A DNA stretch of 20,566 nt from Pseudoruminococcus_B sp937901805 (GCA_963560245.1 CAUWNS010000033.1:1-20566), one strand, 5' to 3'. Numbered from the stretch's first letter, positions 6,342 to 14,012 are shown. Translations and numbers: made by a program. The notes: a model not told the origin generated them from the letters alone.

Positions 6342-7571
6342 TTAGTGGTTTTTCCCGTCGGATGATTCTTCTGTTTCTCCATCTTCTGCGAGGTTTTCCT
6401 CTGTAGAAGTGATTTCTTCCCCTGTGGCAGGGCTTTCCTCCCCGAGATTCTCCTCAGTAGAAGATACTGTTTCTTCCCTTACAACAGCATCTTCTCCAGA
6501 AGAAACAATTTCCCTGCTTTGATCAATGTTTTCTTCTGCCTCTATAGTCGGTTCGGATTCTTCCTCTTCCTGCCCGTGGAGTTTTGCCATCATCTTTTTC
6601 TGCTTTGTTTCCTCTTTCGCCTGTTTTTTCAGACGGTTCTGTTCCTTTTCATAGGCGTCATAAGTACCGTCTATCATCATTTTGGCTTCTTCCGTGGTCG
6701 CATATAGCGGCATGTATTCCGGATCATGGGCATTCCTAATTTTAGAACGGATGACCAGGATCAAAACAACCGAAATCACCACGCATACAATCGCCAGGAT
6801 CTGAGATACCCGAAGCCCTCCGATAAGCAGCGGATCGGTGCGCAGGCCTTCAATTACTGCACGTCCTAGGCCATACCAACCCACATACATCAAAAACATC
6901 TCACCATCAAATTTGCGGTGCTTACTGTACAGGTGCAGCAGGATAAACCCGATCAGACACCACAGCGATTCATATAGAAAACAGGGATGCACCGGCTGGG
7001 AGGGATCGACTGTCACACCGATTTGGGAAAGCCGGGAAATATGGTTGGTCAGGTAATTCTGAATATCCGGGCCGGTCATACCCCATGGGAGCGTGGTGTT
7101 GGAACCAAATGCCTCCACATTCACGAAATTCCCCCAGCGCCCGATCGTCTGGCCAATCAGGAAACCTAGGCTTGCAACGTCCAGCATCGGCATCACACGC
7201 ACATGGCGAAGCTTGCACATTACAATACCGACTGCCAATGCACCAATGATTGCGCCGTAGATGGCCATGCCGCCTTCCCAGACCTTGAAAATATCCCAGA
7301 TATAGTATTTATAGTCGTCCCAACTGAAGATGACGTAATAGGCGCGCCCGCCAATGATTCCACCGATGATTCCGCCGATGACGACGTCGATAACGCGGTC
7401 GTTATTAAGCCCAAAGAGCTTCAGCCTTTTAAAACAGTAGACAACGGCGAGCAGCAACCCCAGCGTAATCAGGATGCCGTACCACGCCACATGGATATCT
7501 CCGATAGAAAATGCAACTGTGTTAAAATGAAACTCGAGTCCAAGACCCGGAAACTGTACTACTTTATCCAT
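6342..7571 (-). CDS. lgt: Prolipoprotein diacylglyceryl transferase with long acidic C-terminal tail
   Basis: A 409-residue protein. Residues 1-280 are a full Lgt: membrane helices throughout, the signature GRWGNFVN at 144-151, HPCFLYES at 195-202 and GLGRAVIEGLRTD at 234-246. Lgt transfers diacylglyceryl from phosphatidylglycerol to the lipobox Cys of prolipoproteins in the cytoplasmic membrane. Residues about 281-409 are an extra hydrophilic tail, first Lys/Glu-rich (300-335, probably helical) and then strongly acidic, with two copies of an STEENL-centred unit (371-376 and 389-394). Typical Lgt ends near 260-300 residues. The ATG at 7571 is chosen because GGAGG lies 10 nt upstream and the protein begins at the family N-terminus; the frame stays open to 7979 only by chance over ymfH. 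It lies between ymfH and folD. Confidence 0.97.
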   Translation of the reverse strand: MDKVVQFPGLGLEFHFNTVAFSIGDIHVAWYGILITLGLLLAVVYCFKRLKLFGLNNDRVIDVVIGGIIGGIIGGRAYYVIFSWDDYKYYIWDIFKVWEGGMAIYGAIIGALAVGIVMCKLRHVRVMPMLDVASLGFLIGQTIGRWGNFVNVEAFGSNTTLPWGMTGPDIQNYLTNHISRLSQIGVTVDPSQPVHPCFLYESLWCLIGFILLHLYSKHRKFDGEMFLMYVGWYGLGRAVIEGLRTDPLLIGGLRVSQILAIVCVVISVVLILVIRSKIRNAHDPEYMPLYATTEEAKMMIDGTYDAYEKEQNRLKKQAKEETKQKKMMAKLHGQEEEESEPTIEAEENIDQSREIVSSGEDAVVREETVSSTEENLGEESPATGEEITSTEENLAEDGETEESSDGKNH

Positions 7572-7623
7572 GGATGAAAAACCTCCGGTTTTATGTAATC
7601 CCGCCTCCAAGCGGGAAGGATTT

Positions 7624-8898
7624 TTATTGAGGGTGGACCACGGAAAGGGCCATCCTGTCTTCCTGCAAAATAGTCTGCAGATATTGGTTTGCCTCTTCGC
7701 AGGATACGGCGGCACAGGCGTCGAGCAGTTCATACCCGCCAAGGCCGAGGAAATGAGAATCGAGCAGCGTGCTTGCCACGTTTTCCACACTGCCAAAGCC
7801 GCGTACATACCGTCCATAGAGCGCCTTGCGTTCGCGTTCAAACACCTCTCTGGAAATCCCCTGCTCCTTGCACTGCTGAATTTCGCGGATAAGCTCCGCC
7901 TGGACGCAGGCAGGATCTTTTCCTTCGCCGCCGAAAATTGTACAGCAGTAATCCCGCCCGAGCATGATTTCGCTGCCAAAGCTTTGATTAATCAAACCCG
8001 CGTCATACAGCCGGCGGTACAGCCCCGAAGATTCCCCGGCGATACACTCCATCAGGATAGTGTGCAGCACATAGCATCTTGCCAGATGCTGCTGTGCGGG
8101 TACATGCTCTTTAAATCCCACCTGAAACAATGGCTGGGAAACCGGGAGCGAAACAGAAATTTCATGCGACTGCACCGTCTCCGGCTCATCAGACGGCGCG
8201 CGCACCACCTGGAAGCCGTCCGCTTTTTTCAGGATGCGATCTGCAGATTCAAGCACATCCTCTACCTGGAAATTGCCCGCAATGGCAAGTACCATGTTGT
8301 TCAGGTTATAAAATGCATGGTAGCAGTCATACAAGTCCTGTGCTGTGATTTTGGCAATGCTGTCCACCGTACCTGCAATATCTACCCGCAGCGGATGACG
8401 CTGATACAAGCTCCTTAGAAGATTAAAATACACCTGCCAATTCGGATCGTCATCATACATCCTGATTTCCTGTCCGATAATCCCCTGTTCCTTCTGTACT
8501 GTCTGCTCAGTAAAATACGGCGAGGTGACAAAATCCAGCAAAATATCCAGCGACTGCTTGAAATTCTCCGTACAGGAAAACAGATAACAGGTCTTATCAA
8601 AAGAGGTATAGGCATTCGCAGATGCACCCGTCTCCGCATAGCGGGCAAAGGCGTCCCGCTCCTCGCTTTCAAAGAGCTTGTGCTCCAAAAAGTGGGCAAT
8701 CCCCTCTGGTACAGCGGTAAAGGAATCTTCTCCCGGGCGCTGGAAGCAGTTGTCTACAGAACCGTATTTTGTTCCAAACAACGCATAGGAACTGCTGTAT
8801 CCGCGCATGGGATACAGCAGGATAGTCAGCCCGCTGTCATGCTCAATGCGGTAATACTGTTCCCCCAGCTGGGAGTTTTTTATAATCTGCTGTTTCAT
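7624..8898 (-). CDS. ymfH: M16 family peptidase YmfH-like, catalytic partner
   Basis: A 424-residue M16 (pitrilysin/MPP-type) protein. The inverted zinc motif HFLEH is intact at 69-73 (His69, Glu72, His73), with the distal ligand probably Glu144 in GQEIRMYDDDP. The second half (about 190-420) is the paired M16 C-domain. In Bacillus subtilis the ymfF and ymfH genes form a pair, named in databases after a link to 5-aminopentanol modification of EF-P; the substrate is unknown. The ATG at 8898 overlaps the ymfF stop (ATGA), with AGGGGAGG upstream, so the two are co-translated. One intact and one degenerate zinc site across the pair suggests a heterodimer like mitochondrial MPP. ymfI is not in this window. 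Confidence 0.9.
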   Translation of the reverse strand: MKQQIIKNSQLGEQYYRIEHDSGLTILLYPMRGYSSSYALFGTKYGSVDNCFQRPGEDSFTAVPEGIAHFLEHKLFESEERDAFARYAETGASANAYTSFDKTCYLFSCTENFKQSLDILLDFVTSPYFTEQTVQKEQGIIGQEIRMYDDDPNWQVYFNLLRSLYQRHPLRVDIAGTVDSIAKITAQDLYDCYHAFYNLNNMVLAIAGNFQVEDVLESADRILKKADGFQVVRAPSDEPETVQSHEISVSLPVSQPLFQVGFKEHVPAQQHLARCYVLHTILMECIAGESSGLYRRLYDAGLINQSFGSEIMLGRDYCCTIFGGEGKDPACVQAELIREIQQCKEQGISREVFERERKALYGRYVRGFGSVENVASTLLDSHFLGLGGYELLDACAAVSCEEANQYLQTILQEDRMALSVVHPQ

Positions 8899-10193
8899 GC
8901 GAGTACCTCCCCTTCTTCATTACCGGTCAGGAAATAAACCGTGTCCAGCGTCACCTTTTTAGCAGCCTGCGCGACCTGTTCACGGGTGACAGCGGCCACG
9001 GCGCGGCCTTCTTCCTCCGGAGAAGTATGTGTTCCCGCAAGCACCTGGACCAGATACCAGCTTTCCAGCCCGGCAGGGGAATCCGTAATTGTGGTAAAGG
9101 CATTTTTCATGCTCAGCTTTGCAGCCTCAAACTCCCCGTCAGTAAAGCCTCCTTCACGCATAATATCCAACTGATGGAGGATCTCTTCCTGAGCCACGGT
9201 GCGGTTTTCGGCCTCCACTCCGGAATCCACCAGCATTACGCCCTTAATGCGGTCAAAACGGGCCGCACAGTAATAGCACAGGCTCTTTTCCTCCCGCACA
9301 TGGACAAACAGGCGGGAAAATGCCGTTCCGCCAAAAATTGCCGCCATCAGGCGCATAGCGCTCAGATCCGGGCTGTCTGCAAAGGTACCTGTCCGGAAAC
9401 CCATAACCAGCTTAGACTGCACAATTTCCATACGCTCAACCTGCTCCCGTACCCGCTGAGCACCGGCAATCCGCGGCGCAACCGGCAGCAGAACCGGTTC
9501 GCGCTCCAGTGTGGAAAACGCCTCGGAAAACACGGATTCTATCCGTTTTGCATCGCCGTGTCCGGTAAACATCACTTCCATGCGGGCATGCTTCATCAGT
9601 TCCCGATAGGCACGGGTTACGCTCTGTGCATTCAGCGCATTTGCCGCCTCGACCGTTCCATATTCGTCGATGCCGTACGGTTCCTGTTCATACAAGAGTT
9701 CCTCACAGCGCAGGATGGCATAATCCCGCTTGTCATTGATTTTTGATTCAATCAGATCAATCAGATTCTGGCGTTCAAGCTCCACTTCCGACGGTTCAAA
9801 ACAGCCACTCACAAAATACGGCCTGGTAATGAGAGAACAGAGCAGCTGCGCGCACTGGACAGTCAGATCCTCCCCATGCAGGACATAGCGATCATCCACC
9901 GAGCGCACTGCAAGAGATATGACCTGCCATCCGCCTATTTTCTGCACACCTGCATATAGCGCGGCGCCATACATCTCACTAAGCTTCTGGTTTAGACCAG
10001 TAAAATCCGGATATTCTTCTCCTTTGCGCCGCAGAAGGGGCGCCACCACCGCATACTCCGCCGTGCGCTGTGCGTCCAGCGGAACACAGAAATTCACGGA
10101 CAGGCGAGCAGTTTTAAACCTGTCGTCACAGATTGCATGGAACCCAATGCCAGGTGCAATCTTGTGTTCTATCAATTGATAAGCCATGTTCAT
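8895..10193 (-). CDS. ymfF: M16-like protein YmfF, predicted catalytically inactive
   Basis: A 432-residue M16-fold protein. Where active members have HxxEH, this one reads LLRRKGEEYPDFTGLNQKLSEMYG, so the zinc site is lost, as in YmfF. The C-domain keeps the family pattern (GGTAFSRLFVHVREEKSLCYY near 290-310). Substrate binding or a structural role beside YmfH is inferred. Two starts compete: ATG 10193 with AGGAG only 4 nt away, and ATG 10187 with 10 nt; the longer is given. It is the first gene of ymfF-ymfH-lgt-folD and is preceded by a long, structured, gene-free leader. Confidence 0.9.
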   Translation of the reverse strand: MNMAYQLIEHKIAPGIGFHAICDDRFKTARLSVNFCVPLDAQRTAEYAVVAPLLRRKGEEYPDFTGLNQKLSEMYGAALYAGVQKIGGWQVISLAVRSVDDRYVLHGEDLTVQCAQLLCSLITRPYFVSGCFEPSEVELERQNLIDLIESKINDKRDYAILRCEELLYEQEPYGIDEYGTVEAANALNAQSVTRAYRELMKHARMEVMFTGHGDAKRIESVFSEAFSTLEREPVLLPVAPRIAGAQRVREQVERMEIVQSKLVMGFRTGTFADSPDLSAMRLMAAIFGGTAFSRLFVHVREEKSLCYYCAARFDRIKGVMLVDSGVEAENRTVAQEEILHQLDIMREGGFTDGEFEAAKLSMKNAFTTITDSPAGLESWYLVQVLAGTHTSPEEEGRAVAAVTREQVAQAAKKVTLDTVYFLTGNEEGEVLA

Positions 10194-10464
10194 ATCTCTC
10201 CTAAAACTGAAACTCTGTTCCCATGCCTAAAGCCCAGCCACAAGGCAACAGGGCATGAGGATCCCTTTCTAGTATGCCGTCAAAGCCAGGTCTTTAGGCA
10301 GACCACTGCAAAAAACCTTTTCCATGCACTACTATGGAAAAATTGTCCTGACTACAGCATGGATTTGTCCAGCGATGCAGTCAATCAGTCCGCTTTTCTT
10401 GGTATGTGCCGAGACATTCGAAACCGAAACTTTCTTAGAATCCGACAGACGGCGTTCGATTGAT
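10194..10464 (-). promoter_or_regulatory. Long structured leader of ymfF, possible attenuator
   Basis: About 265 nt between the predicted start and ymfF, with no credible ORF. In minus sense it holds a hairpin TTTTCCAT/ATGGAAAA (10341-10334 with 10325-10318, loop 8) followed by GG and six T (10315-10310), like a weak terminator. After it CTTTAGGCA/TGCCTAAAG type arms (10300-10292 with 10232-10224) compete with GGCATG/CATGCC arms (10257-10252 with 10227-10222). No known riboswitch was recognised. Confidence 0.45.
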
Positions 10465-10473
10465 ATTATAGCA
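10465..10473 (-). promoter_or_regulatory. Extended -10 promoter upstream of ymfF
   Basis: Minus strand TGCTATAAT (10473-10465) is a perfect extended -10 box. No good -35 is seen at 16-18 nt, which extended -10 promoters can do without. Confidence 0.55.
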
Positions 10474-10545
10474 TATTTTCCCGGCTAAATCTATGTAATT
10501 TAGAAAAAGTGCCGATATTACGCCTGTTAAAAAGTGCTTTTTGGT

Positions 10546-11388
10546 CTAATCCGCGACAGCAGAAGGACAAATTCTGCTCCGTTCCAGCAGAAATTCCGCC
10601 ACTGCATCTTTGTCATTGGATTTGAGAATGCCTGTAGAAAAAGCTGTAAGCTCTGAAGGGGCTCCTGCCACCGCATAGGCTTCGTCTGCTACACGGAACA
10701 TTGAGATATCGTTGGCACGGTCTCCAAAACAGACCAGCCGCTCACATCCGCATAACTGCTTCAGCAGCTTTGCACCCTCTGCCTTTGTTGCTCGGCGGGG
10801 CATGACCTCCAGCCAGTATTCCTCACGATACAATTCCTGCTGAAATACACAATGAAAACGGTCGTCCTTTTCCAGTACCTGCGCCAAAGGAGACAGCTGC
10901 CCATATTCCCCAATCCAGCTGAAATAGAATACCTCCCCTCGGAACAGTTCTTTCTCAAAATCCACGGGGCGCATCCTCGGATCTCCCTGTCGGCTGGATA
11001 GGTAAAACCGGCCTCCTTCGCTGATGGCCCATGGCAGATAATATACTCGCTGCGCCCCGTTTTCCATCGAATAGACAAAGGGCTTGAGTGCAAACCTTTC
11101 CGCAATGGTGCGAAGAGAATCCACCTCCTGTGCGGAAAAAGTATGTGAATACAGGATTTTTCCGCTTTCCGGCTCCACTAGGAATGCTCCGTTGTGACAG
11201 ATAACCGGAAGTTTTAAGGTAAGTCCCTGCGTGACAGTTTGTGCGCTTTGAAAGGAGCGGGCTGTAGCATAGGAAAACGCCATCCCCTGCCGGATAAGGC
11301 CGTTAAGAGTTTCCCTAGTGCATTCGCTTAAACGGGACTGGGCGTTCAGCAGCGTCCCGTCCAAATCTGTAAGATATAGTGTTTTCAT
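10546..11388 (-). CDS. Cof-type HAD-IIB hydrolase (sugar phosphatase-like)
   Basis: A 280-residue HAD superfamily hydrolase. Motif I is TDLDGTLL with Asp8 (nucleophile) and Asp10; motif II is the YATARS segment near 40-45; motif III Lys is in ATKAEGAKLL; motif IV is CFGDRANDISMF with the GDxxND pattern. The middle insert (about 80-190) is the C2B-type cap that sets substrate. Cof-type enzymes hydrolyse small phosphorylated molecules such as sugar phosphates or flavin and pyridoxal phosphates; the substrate here cannot be told. The ATG at 11388 has GGAGG 9 nt upstream, right after the T-run of the upstream gene's terminator. There is thus no room for a separate SigA promoter, and expression may depend on read-through or on a promoter inside the upstream gene. 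Confidence 0.93.
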   Translation of the reverse strand: MKTLYLTDLDGTLLNAQSRLSECTRETLNGLIRQGMAFSYATARSFQSAQTVTQGLTLKLPVICHNGAFLVEPESGKILYSHTFSAQEVDSLRTIAERFALKPFVYSMENGAQRVYYLPWAISEGGRFYLSSRQGDPRMRPVDFEKELFRGEVFYFSWIGEYGQLSPLAQVLEKDDRFHCVFQQELYREEYWLEVMPRRATKAEGAKLLKQLCGCERLVCFGDRANDISMFRVADEAYAVAGAPSELTAFSTGILKSNDKDAVAEFLLERSRICPSAVAD

Positions 11389-11402
11389 AACAGTCTGCCT
11401 CC

Positions 11403-11434
11403 AAAAAAGAAAAGCGGGGAACCCCTTTCCCCGC
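11403..11434 (-). terminator. Intrinsic terminator between the unknown membrane-anchored protein and the HAD gene
   Basis: An 8-bp stem GCGGGGAA/TTCCCCGC (11414-11421 with 11427-11434), 5-nt loop, followed in minus sense by TTTTCTTTTTT. The Shine-Dalgarno of the HAD gene starts directly after it. Confidence 0.85.
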
Positions 11435-11440
11435 CTTCAA

Positions 11441-12007
11441 TCACTGTTTTTCCGCATTGCGCTCTGCTTTTTCTGCATCCGCCCGAGTACCATGCGGCTC
11501 TTCGCTAGCATAGGGTGCGTCAATGCCATACTTTTTGAGCATGTCCACCAGCCCGCGGTGGTTTTCATTGCTGAGCTGATACCAGGAATAATCATATCCG
11601 CCCCCATCCGCATAGACCTGGTATTCAATAATCGGACAGGTCTTGCACAGAGAATAAACCCCGCTGGGGTAGTGTTCTGCACGCAGAACAAATCGGTAAT
11701 CCCCAAAGTCACAACTCGGTTCTTCTGCAAGCTGCGTACCGGAAGTCAGCAGAGCGCGCAGAGTATCAACATCCTCTTCGCTGGTCACAGAAACCGATTC
11801 AATATCTTCAGCCGTATCGCACACCATGATGGCCGTCTTTTCAAAAACCTCTACCTGAACAGCGTCCGGCGGACTGAAAGTCATGATAATTTTATGTTTC
11901 GCAAACGAAAACAGGGAGTTCGCACTCCAAATTGCAAGAACTGCTACAATCAGAAAGCCACAGGCAATACTGATGATGCGAATCCATTCTTTTTTCTCAG
12001 AATTCAT
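11441..12007 (-). CDS. Unknown membrane-anchored protein
   Basis: A 188-residue protein that I do not recognise. One hydrophobic helix at about 11-32 (IISIACGFLIVAVLAIWSAN) follows a short charged N-terminus (EKKEW), giving a signal-anchor with the rest probably outside the membrane. The Cys in the helix is not in a lipobox. The outer part is acidic and has a CKTC pair near 142-145, a YADGGGYDYSWYQLSNENH segment, and a charged tail (DAEKAERNAEK). Of two adjacent ATGs, the one at 12007 is preferred because AGGAG is 7 nt away (4 nt for 12010). It is preceded by a promoter at 12231-12258 and a leader of about 215 nt, and followed by a strong terminator, so it looks like a single-gene unit. Confidence 0.75.
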   Translation of the reverse strand: MNSEKKEWIRIISIACGFLIVAVLAIWSANSLFSFAKHKIIMTFSPPDAVQVEVFEKTAIMVCDTAEDIESVSVTSEEDVDTLRALLTSGTQLAEEPSCDFGDYRFVLRAEHYPSGVYSLCKTCPIIEYQVYADGGGYDYSWYQLSNENHRGLVDMLKKYGIDAPYASEEPHGTRADAEKAERNAEKQ

Positions 12008-12010
12008 CAT

Positions 12011-12230
12011 TTTGCTCCTTTGTCTTATGCGGCAAGACGGATCGTTGTATCAGCAGATGTTAAAAAGCCGCCATATTTCCAGTTTCCCGCTTCCTGCACA
12101 AAGTTCACTCTGCATAGGACAAGCCGCACTGCTTTTGATTTGGCCGCCAGCAGACAAACTGCCCCCGACAGCCGTCCCTCTCCCGGGGAGCATACAGGAA
12201 GCCCCACAGGGATTCCTTTCTTCAGGAGCT
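12011..12230 (-). other. Gene-free leader of the unknown membrane-anchored gene
   Basis: No protein is recognised in this stretch. A GTG-started 60-codon frame (12207-12025) has an AAGGA 6 nt upstream, but its residues (Leu, Ala, Arg, Val, Gly) look like chance. No known riboswitch or tRNA was seen. Confidence 0.5.
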
Positions 12231-12258
12231 ATTATACCATAACCCTTATAAAATGCAA
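12231..12258 (-). promoter_or_regulatory. SigA-type promoter of the unknown membrane-anchored gene
   Basis: Minus strand TTGCAT (12258-12253), 16-nt spacer, TATAAT (12236-12231) with TGG extended -10. It lies just beyond the terminator of the DUF1540 gene. Confidence 0.65.
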
Positions 12259-12274
12259 ACAGGGAGTCCTCCCA

Positions 12275-12300
12275 TAAAAAAGGCGGATATAAAATCCGCC
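12275..12300 (-). terminator. Intrinsic terminator of the DUF1540 gene
   Basis: A 7-bp stem GGCGGAT/ATCCGCC (12282-12288 with 12294-12300), 5-nt loop, followed in minus sense by six T. It lies 18 bp after the stop codon. Confidence 0.85.
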
Positions 12301-12318
12301 CTGTCTCTTTATATAATT

Positions 12319-12627
12319 CTATTTTCGGCAAAATTCACGGCACTCCGTCTGCTCACAGCAACAGGCCTGAGCGCCGCCCACGTTAATCTGGGCCGCGTCA
12401 CAGGCTCCGCCGCAGTTATGGACACAGTTTTGCGCCTGACAGTGGATTTCCACCTGCGGATTTGGATGAGTACTCAAGTTCTGTGCGCCCTGCTTATCAA
12501 TATAACTTGAACAACAGGTACCGGAACATTCCTGTGCATTCCTGCCACCAATTTCAATAGAACTGATGCAGCAAAACCCGTGTTCATTATTGCCGCAGTT
12601 ACTCACATTACAGGTTAATCTGGTCAT
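12319..12627 (-). CDS. Cys-rich protein with two DUF1540 domains
   Basis: A 102-residue protein with 16 Cys (6, 11, 19, 20, 34, 38, 39, 63, 68, 72, 76, 89-91, 96, 100). Two similar halves, about 4-42 and 59-100, each follow the DUF1540 pattern: C-x4-C, a Cys group, a short strand ending in IxxGG, then closely spaced Cys. DUF1540 proteins occur in Clostridia and are probably small metal-binding or disulfide-rich proteins; their function is not known. It has no signal peptide or membrane segment. The ATG at 12627 has AGGAG 10 nt upstream. The gene has its own terminator and a promoter motif similar to that of the Asn-rich gene at 1026, so it is likely a monocistronic, possibly late-sporulation gene; that last point is inference. 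Confidence 0.88.
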   Translation of the reverse strand: MTRLTCNVSNCGNNEHGFCCISSIEIGGRNAQECSGTCCSSYIDKQGAQNLSTHPNPQVEIHCQAQNCVHNCGGACDAAQINVGGAQACCCEQTECREFCRK

Positions 12628-12660
12628 ATACTTTTTTCTCCTTTACGGTTTCATTAACAA

Positions 12661-12689
12661 TAGTATCCGCAAAAGATAAAAAATTATGT
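12661..12689 (-). promoter_or_regulatory. Candidate forespore-type promoter of the DUF1540 gene
   Basis: Minus strand ACATA (12689-12685), 17-nt spacer, GATACTA (12667-12661). The spacing is identical to GCATA-17-AATACTA at 973-1001. Both resemble the SigG consensus with a changed first -10 base. No good SigA pair is seen in this gap. Confidence 0.35.
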
Positions 12690-12712
12690 GATTTTCCTGA
12701 CTTTTAAAATTT

Positions 12713-13975
12713 TTAAAGTAATTCTTCTTCCGGAGCAGGATCTACAAAGACCTCAACATATAAAATTCTCTGCTCCTCTACATTCCCTACGGTAAAATGG
12801 AAACGATCATAGTCAAACGTCTCCCCTTTTTCCGGAATGCGTTCAAACAGTTCCAGTACAAAACCACCGACCGTATTGGCATTGTAATCAAATTTATCAT
12901 CCGGTTCATAGTCGATTTCTTCAAAGAAATCACGCAGATACATGTCTCCGTTAATCCGGTAATGGTCATGTCCAAGTTTTACCAGTTCCTGTTCTACTTC
13001 GTCAGATTCGTCCCAGATATCGCCAACCAGTTCTTCCAGAATATCCTCAAAAGTGGCAAGGCCGACTACACCGCCGTACTGGTCGGTAACGATTGCCACA
13101 TGGCATTTGCGTTTCTGGAATTCCTGCATAAGTTCCGAAATGTTAAGTGTAGTGGGAACAAAAAAAACTTCCTGCATAATCTTACGCAGGTCAACCGTCC
13201 CGTCTTTCAGCAGGGCCTTAAAGAAATCTCTTTGATGGACAATCCCGATAATGTTGTCAATCTTTTTTTCATACACGGGAATCCTGGAATGAGTAGAATT
13301 AAAAAACAGTTCTTTGAGTTCTTCCAGCGGTTTGCTGACTTCCACGGCATCCATATCCACCCGATGGGTGATGATTTCATCCACAGAGGTCTCGTCAAAA
13401 TCAAGCGCAGACTGCACCAATTCACTCTCGCTGCTCTCAAGCACGCCCTCGTCTTCAATTTCCTCAATAATGTACTTGAGTTCCTCTTCTGTAACGCTGG
13501 GGGTTGTTTCTGTTTTCTTGCGGGTAACCAGTTTTTTCAAATTGATAAAAAACCAGACAAGCGGCGTAAACGCCTTAATAAGCACATGCAGAGGGAATGC
13601 CATACGCAGCGCCACGCCTTCTGCATGTTCCTTTGCAAAACTTTTCGGAAGGATTTCGCCAAAGGTCAACACAATCAGGGTCATAATCAGAGTAGACCAA
13701 GCGGGACCGGATGTACCAAACCACTGCGTACAAATTACCGTACCAATGGAAGCGGAAGCAATATTAACGATATTATTGCCAATCAATACTGCGGTCAGCA
13801 TTTTATCAAAATTGTCAATAATTTGCAGAGCAAGCTTTGCACGCTTGTTTCCCTCATTTGCAAGGTTTTTCAAACGGATGCGGTTTGCACTGGAAAACGC
13901 CGTTTCCGTACCGGAAAAAACTGCGGACATCGCCACCAGAATAATTACCAGGATGTATAAGCCAATACTGTCCAA
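12713..13975 (-). CDS. CNNM/CorC-family (HlyC-like) membrane transporter with CBS pair
   Basis: A 420-residue protein. The CNNM/DUF21 membrane domain (about 1-165, three to four helices) starts with LVAMSAVFSGTETAFSSANR and has the family segments IGNNIVNIA and LTFGEILPKS. A CBS-domain pair follows (about 185-310; ITHRVDMDAVEV, VTDQYGGVVGLATFEDILEE). The CorC/HlyC C-terminal domain ends the protein (about 325-415; NTVGGFVLE). The family is linked to Mg2+ or Co2+ export and resistance; 'hemolysin' is a legacy name. The frame is open to a TTG at 14035, but a likely promoter (14013-14041) lies in that part. The TTG at 13975, with AGGAG 11 nt upstream, gives the usual family N-terminus (DSIGLYILV) and is chosen. 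Function is well supported, the start less so. Confidence 0.92.
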   Translation of the reverse strand: MDSIGLYILVIILVAMSAVFSGTETAFSSANRIRLKNLANEGNKRAKLALQIIDNFDKMLTAVLIGNNIVNIASASIGTVICTQWFGTSGPAWSTLIMTLIVLTFGEILPKSFAKEHAEGVALRMAFPLHVLIKAFTPLVWFFINLKKLVTRKKTETTPSVTEEELKYIIEEIEDEGVLESSESELVQSALDFDETSVDEIITHRVDMDAVEVSKPLEELKELFFNSTHSRIPVYEKKIDNIIGIVHQRDFFKALLKDGTVDLRKIMQEVFFVPTTLNISELMQEFQKRKCHVAIVTDQYGGVVGLATFEDILEELVGDIWDESDEVEQELVKLGHDHYRINGDMYLRDFFEEIDYEPDDKFDYNANTVGGFVLELFERIPEKGETFDYDRFHFTVGNVEEQRILYVEVFVDPAPEEELL

Positions 13976-14012
13976 AAAAGAACCAACTCCTTTAAAATAG
14001 TCATTGCTTTTT

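Noticed and set aside
7572..7979. N-terminal extension of Lgt to 545 residues
   Set aside because: The extra 136 codons overlap ymfH in another frame; the ATG at 7571 has a ribosome site and the family N-terminus.
10500..10545. AAAAAGTGC/GCACTTTTT sequences after the HAD gene as a terminator
   Set aside because: The copies of GCACTTTTT are direct rather than inverted apart from a very short loop; no stable hairpin with a U-tract.
12025..12207. 60-codon GTG-started frame in the leader of the unknown membrane-anchored gene
   Set aside because: There is an AAGGA 6 nt upstream, but the residues look like chance translation and no motif is seen; not called as a gene.
12797..13960. 387-residue + strand frame
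   Set aside because: Antisense of the CNNM/CorC gene, whose domains are unambiguous; composition is that of a shadow frame.
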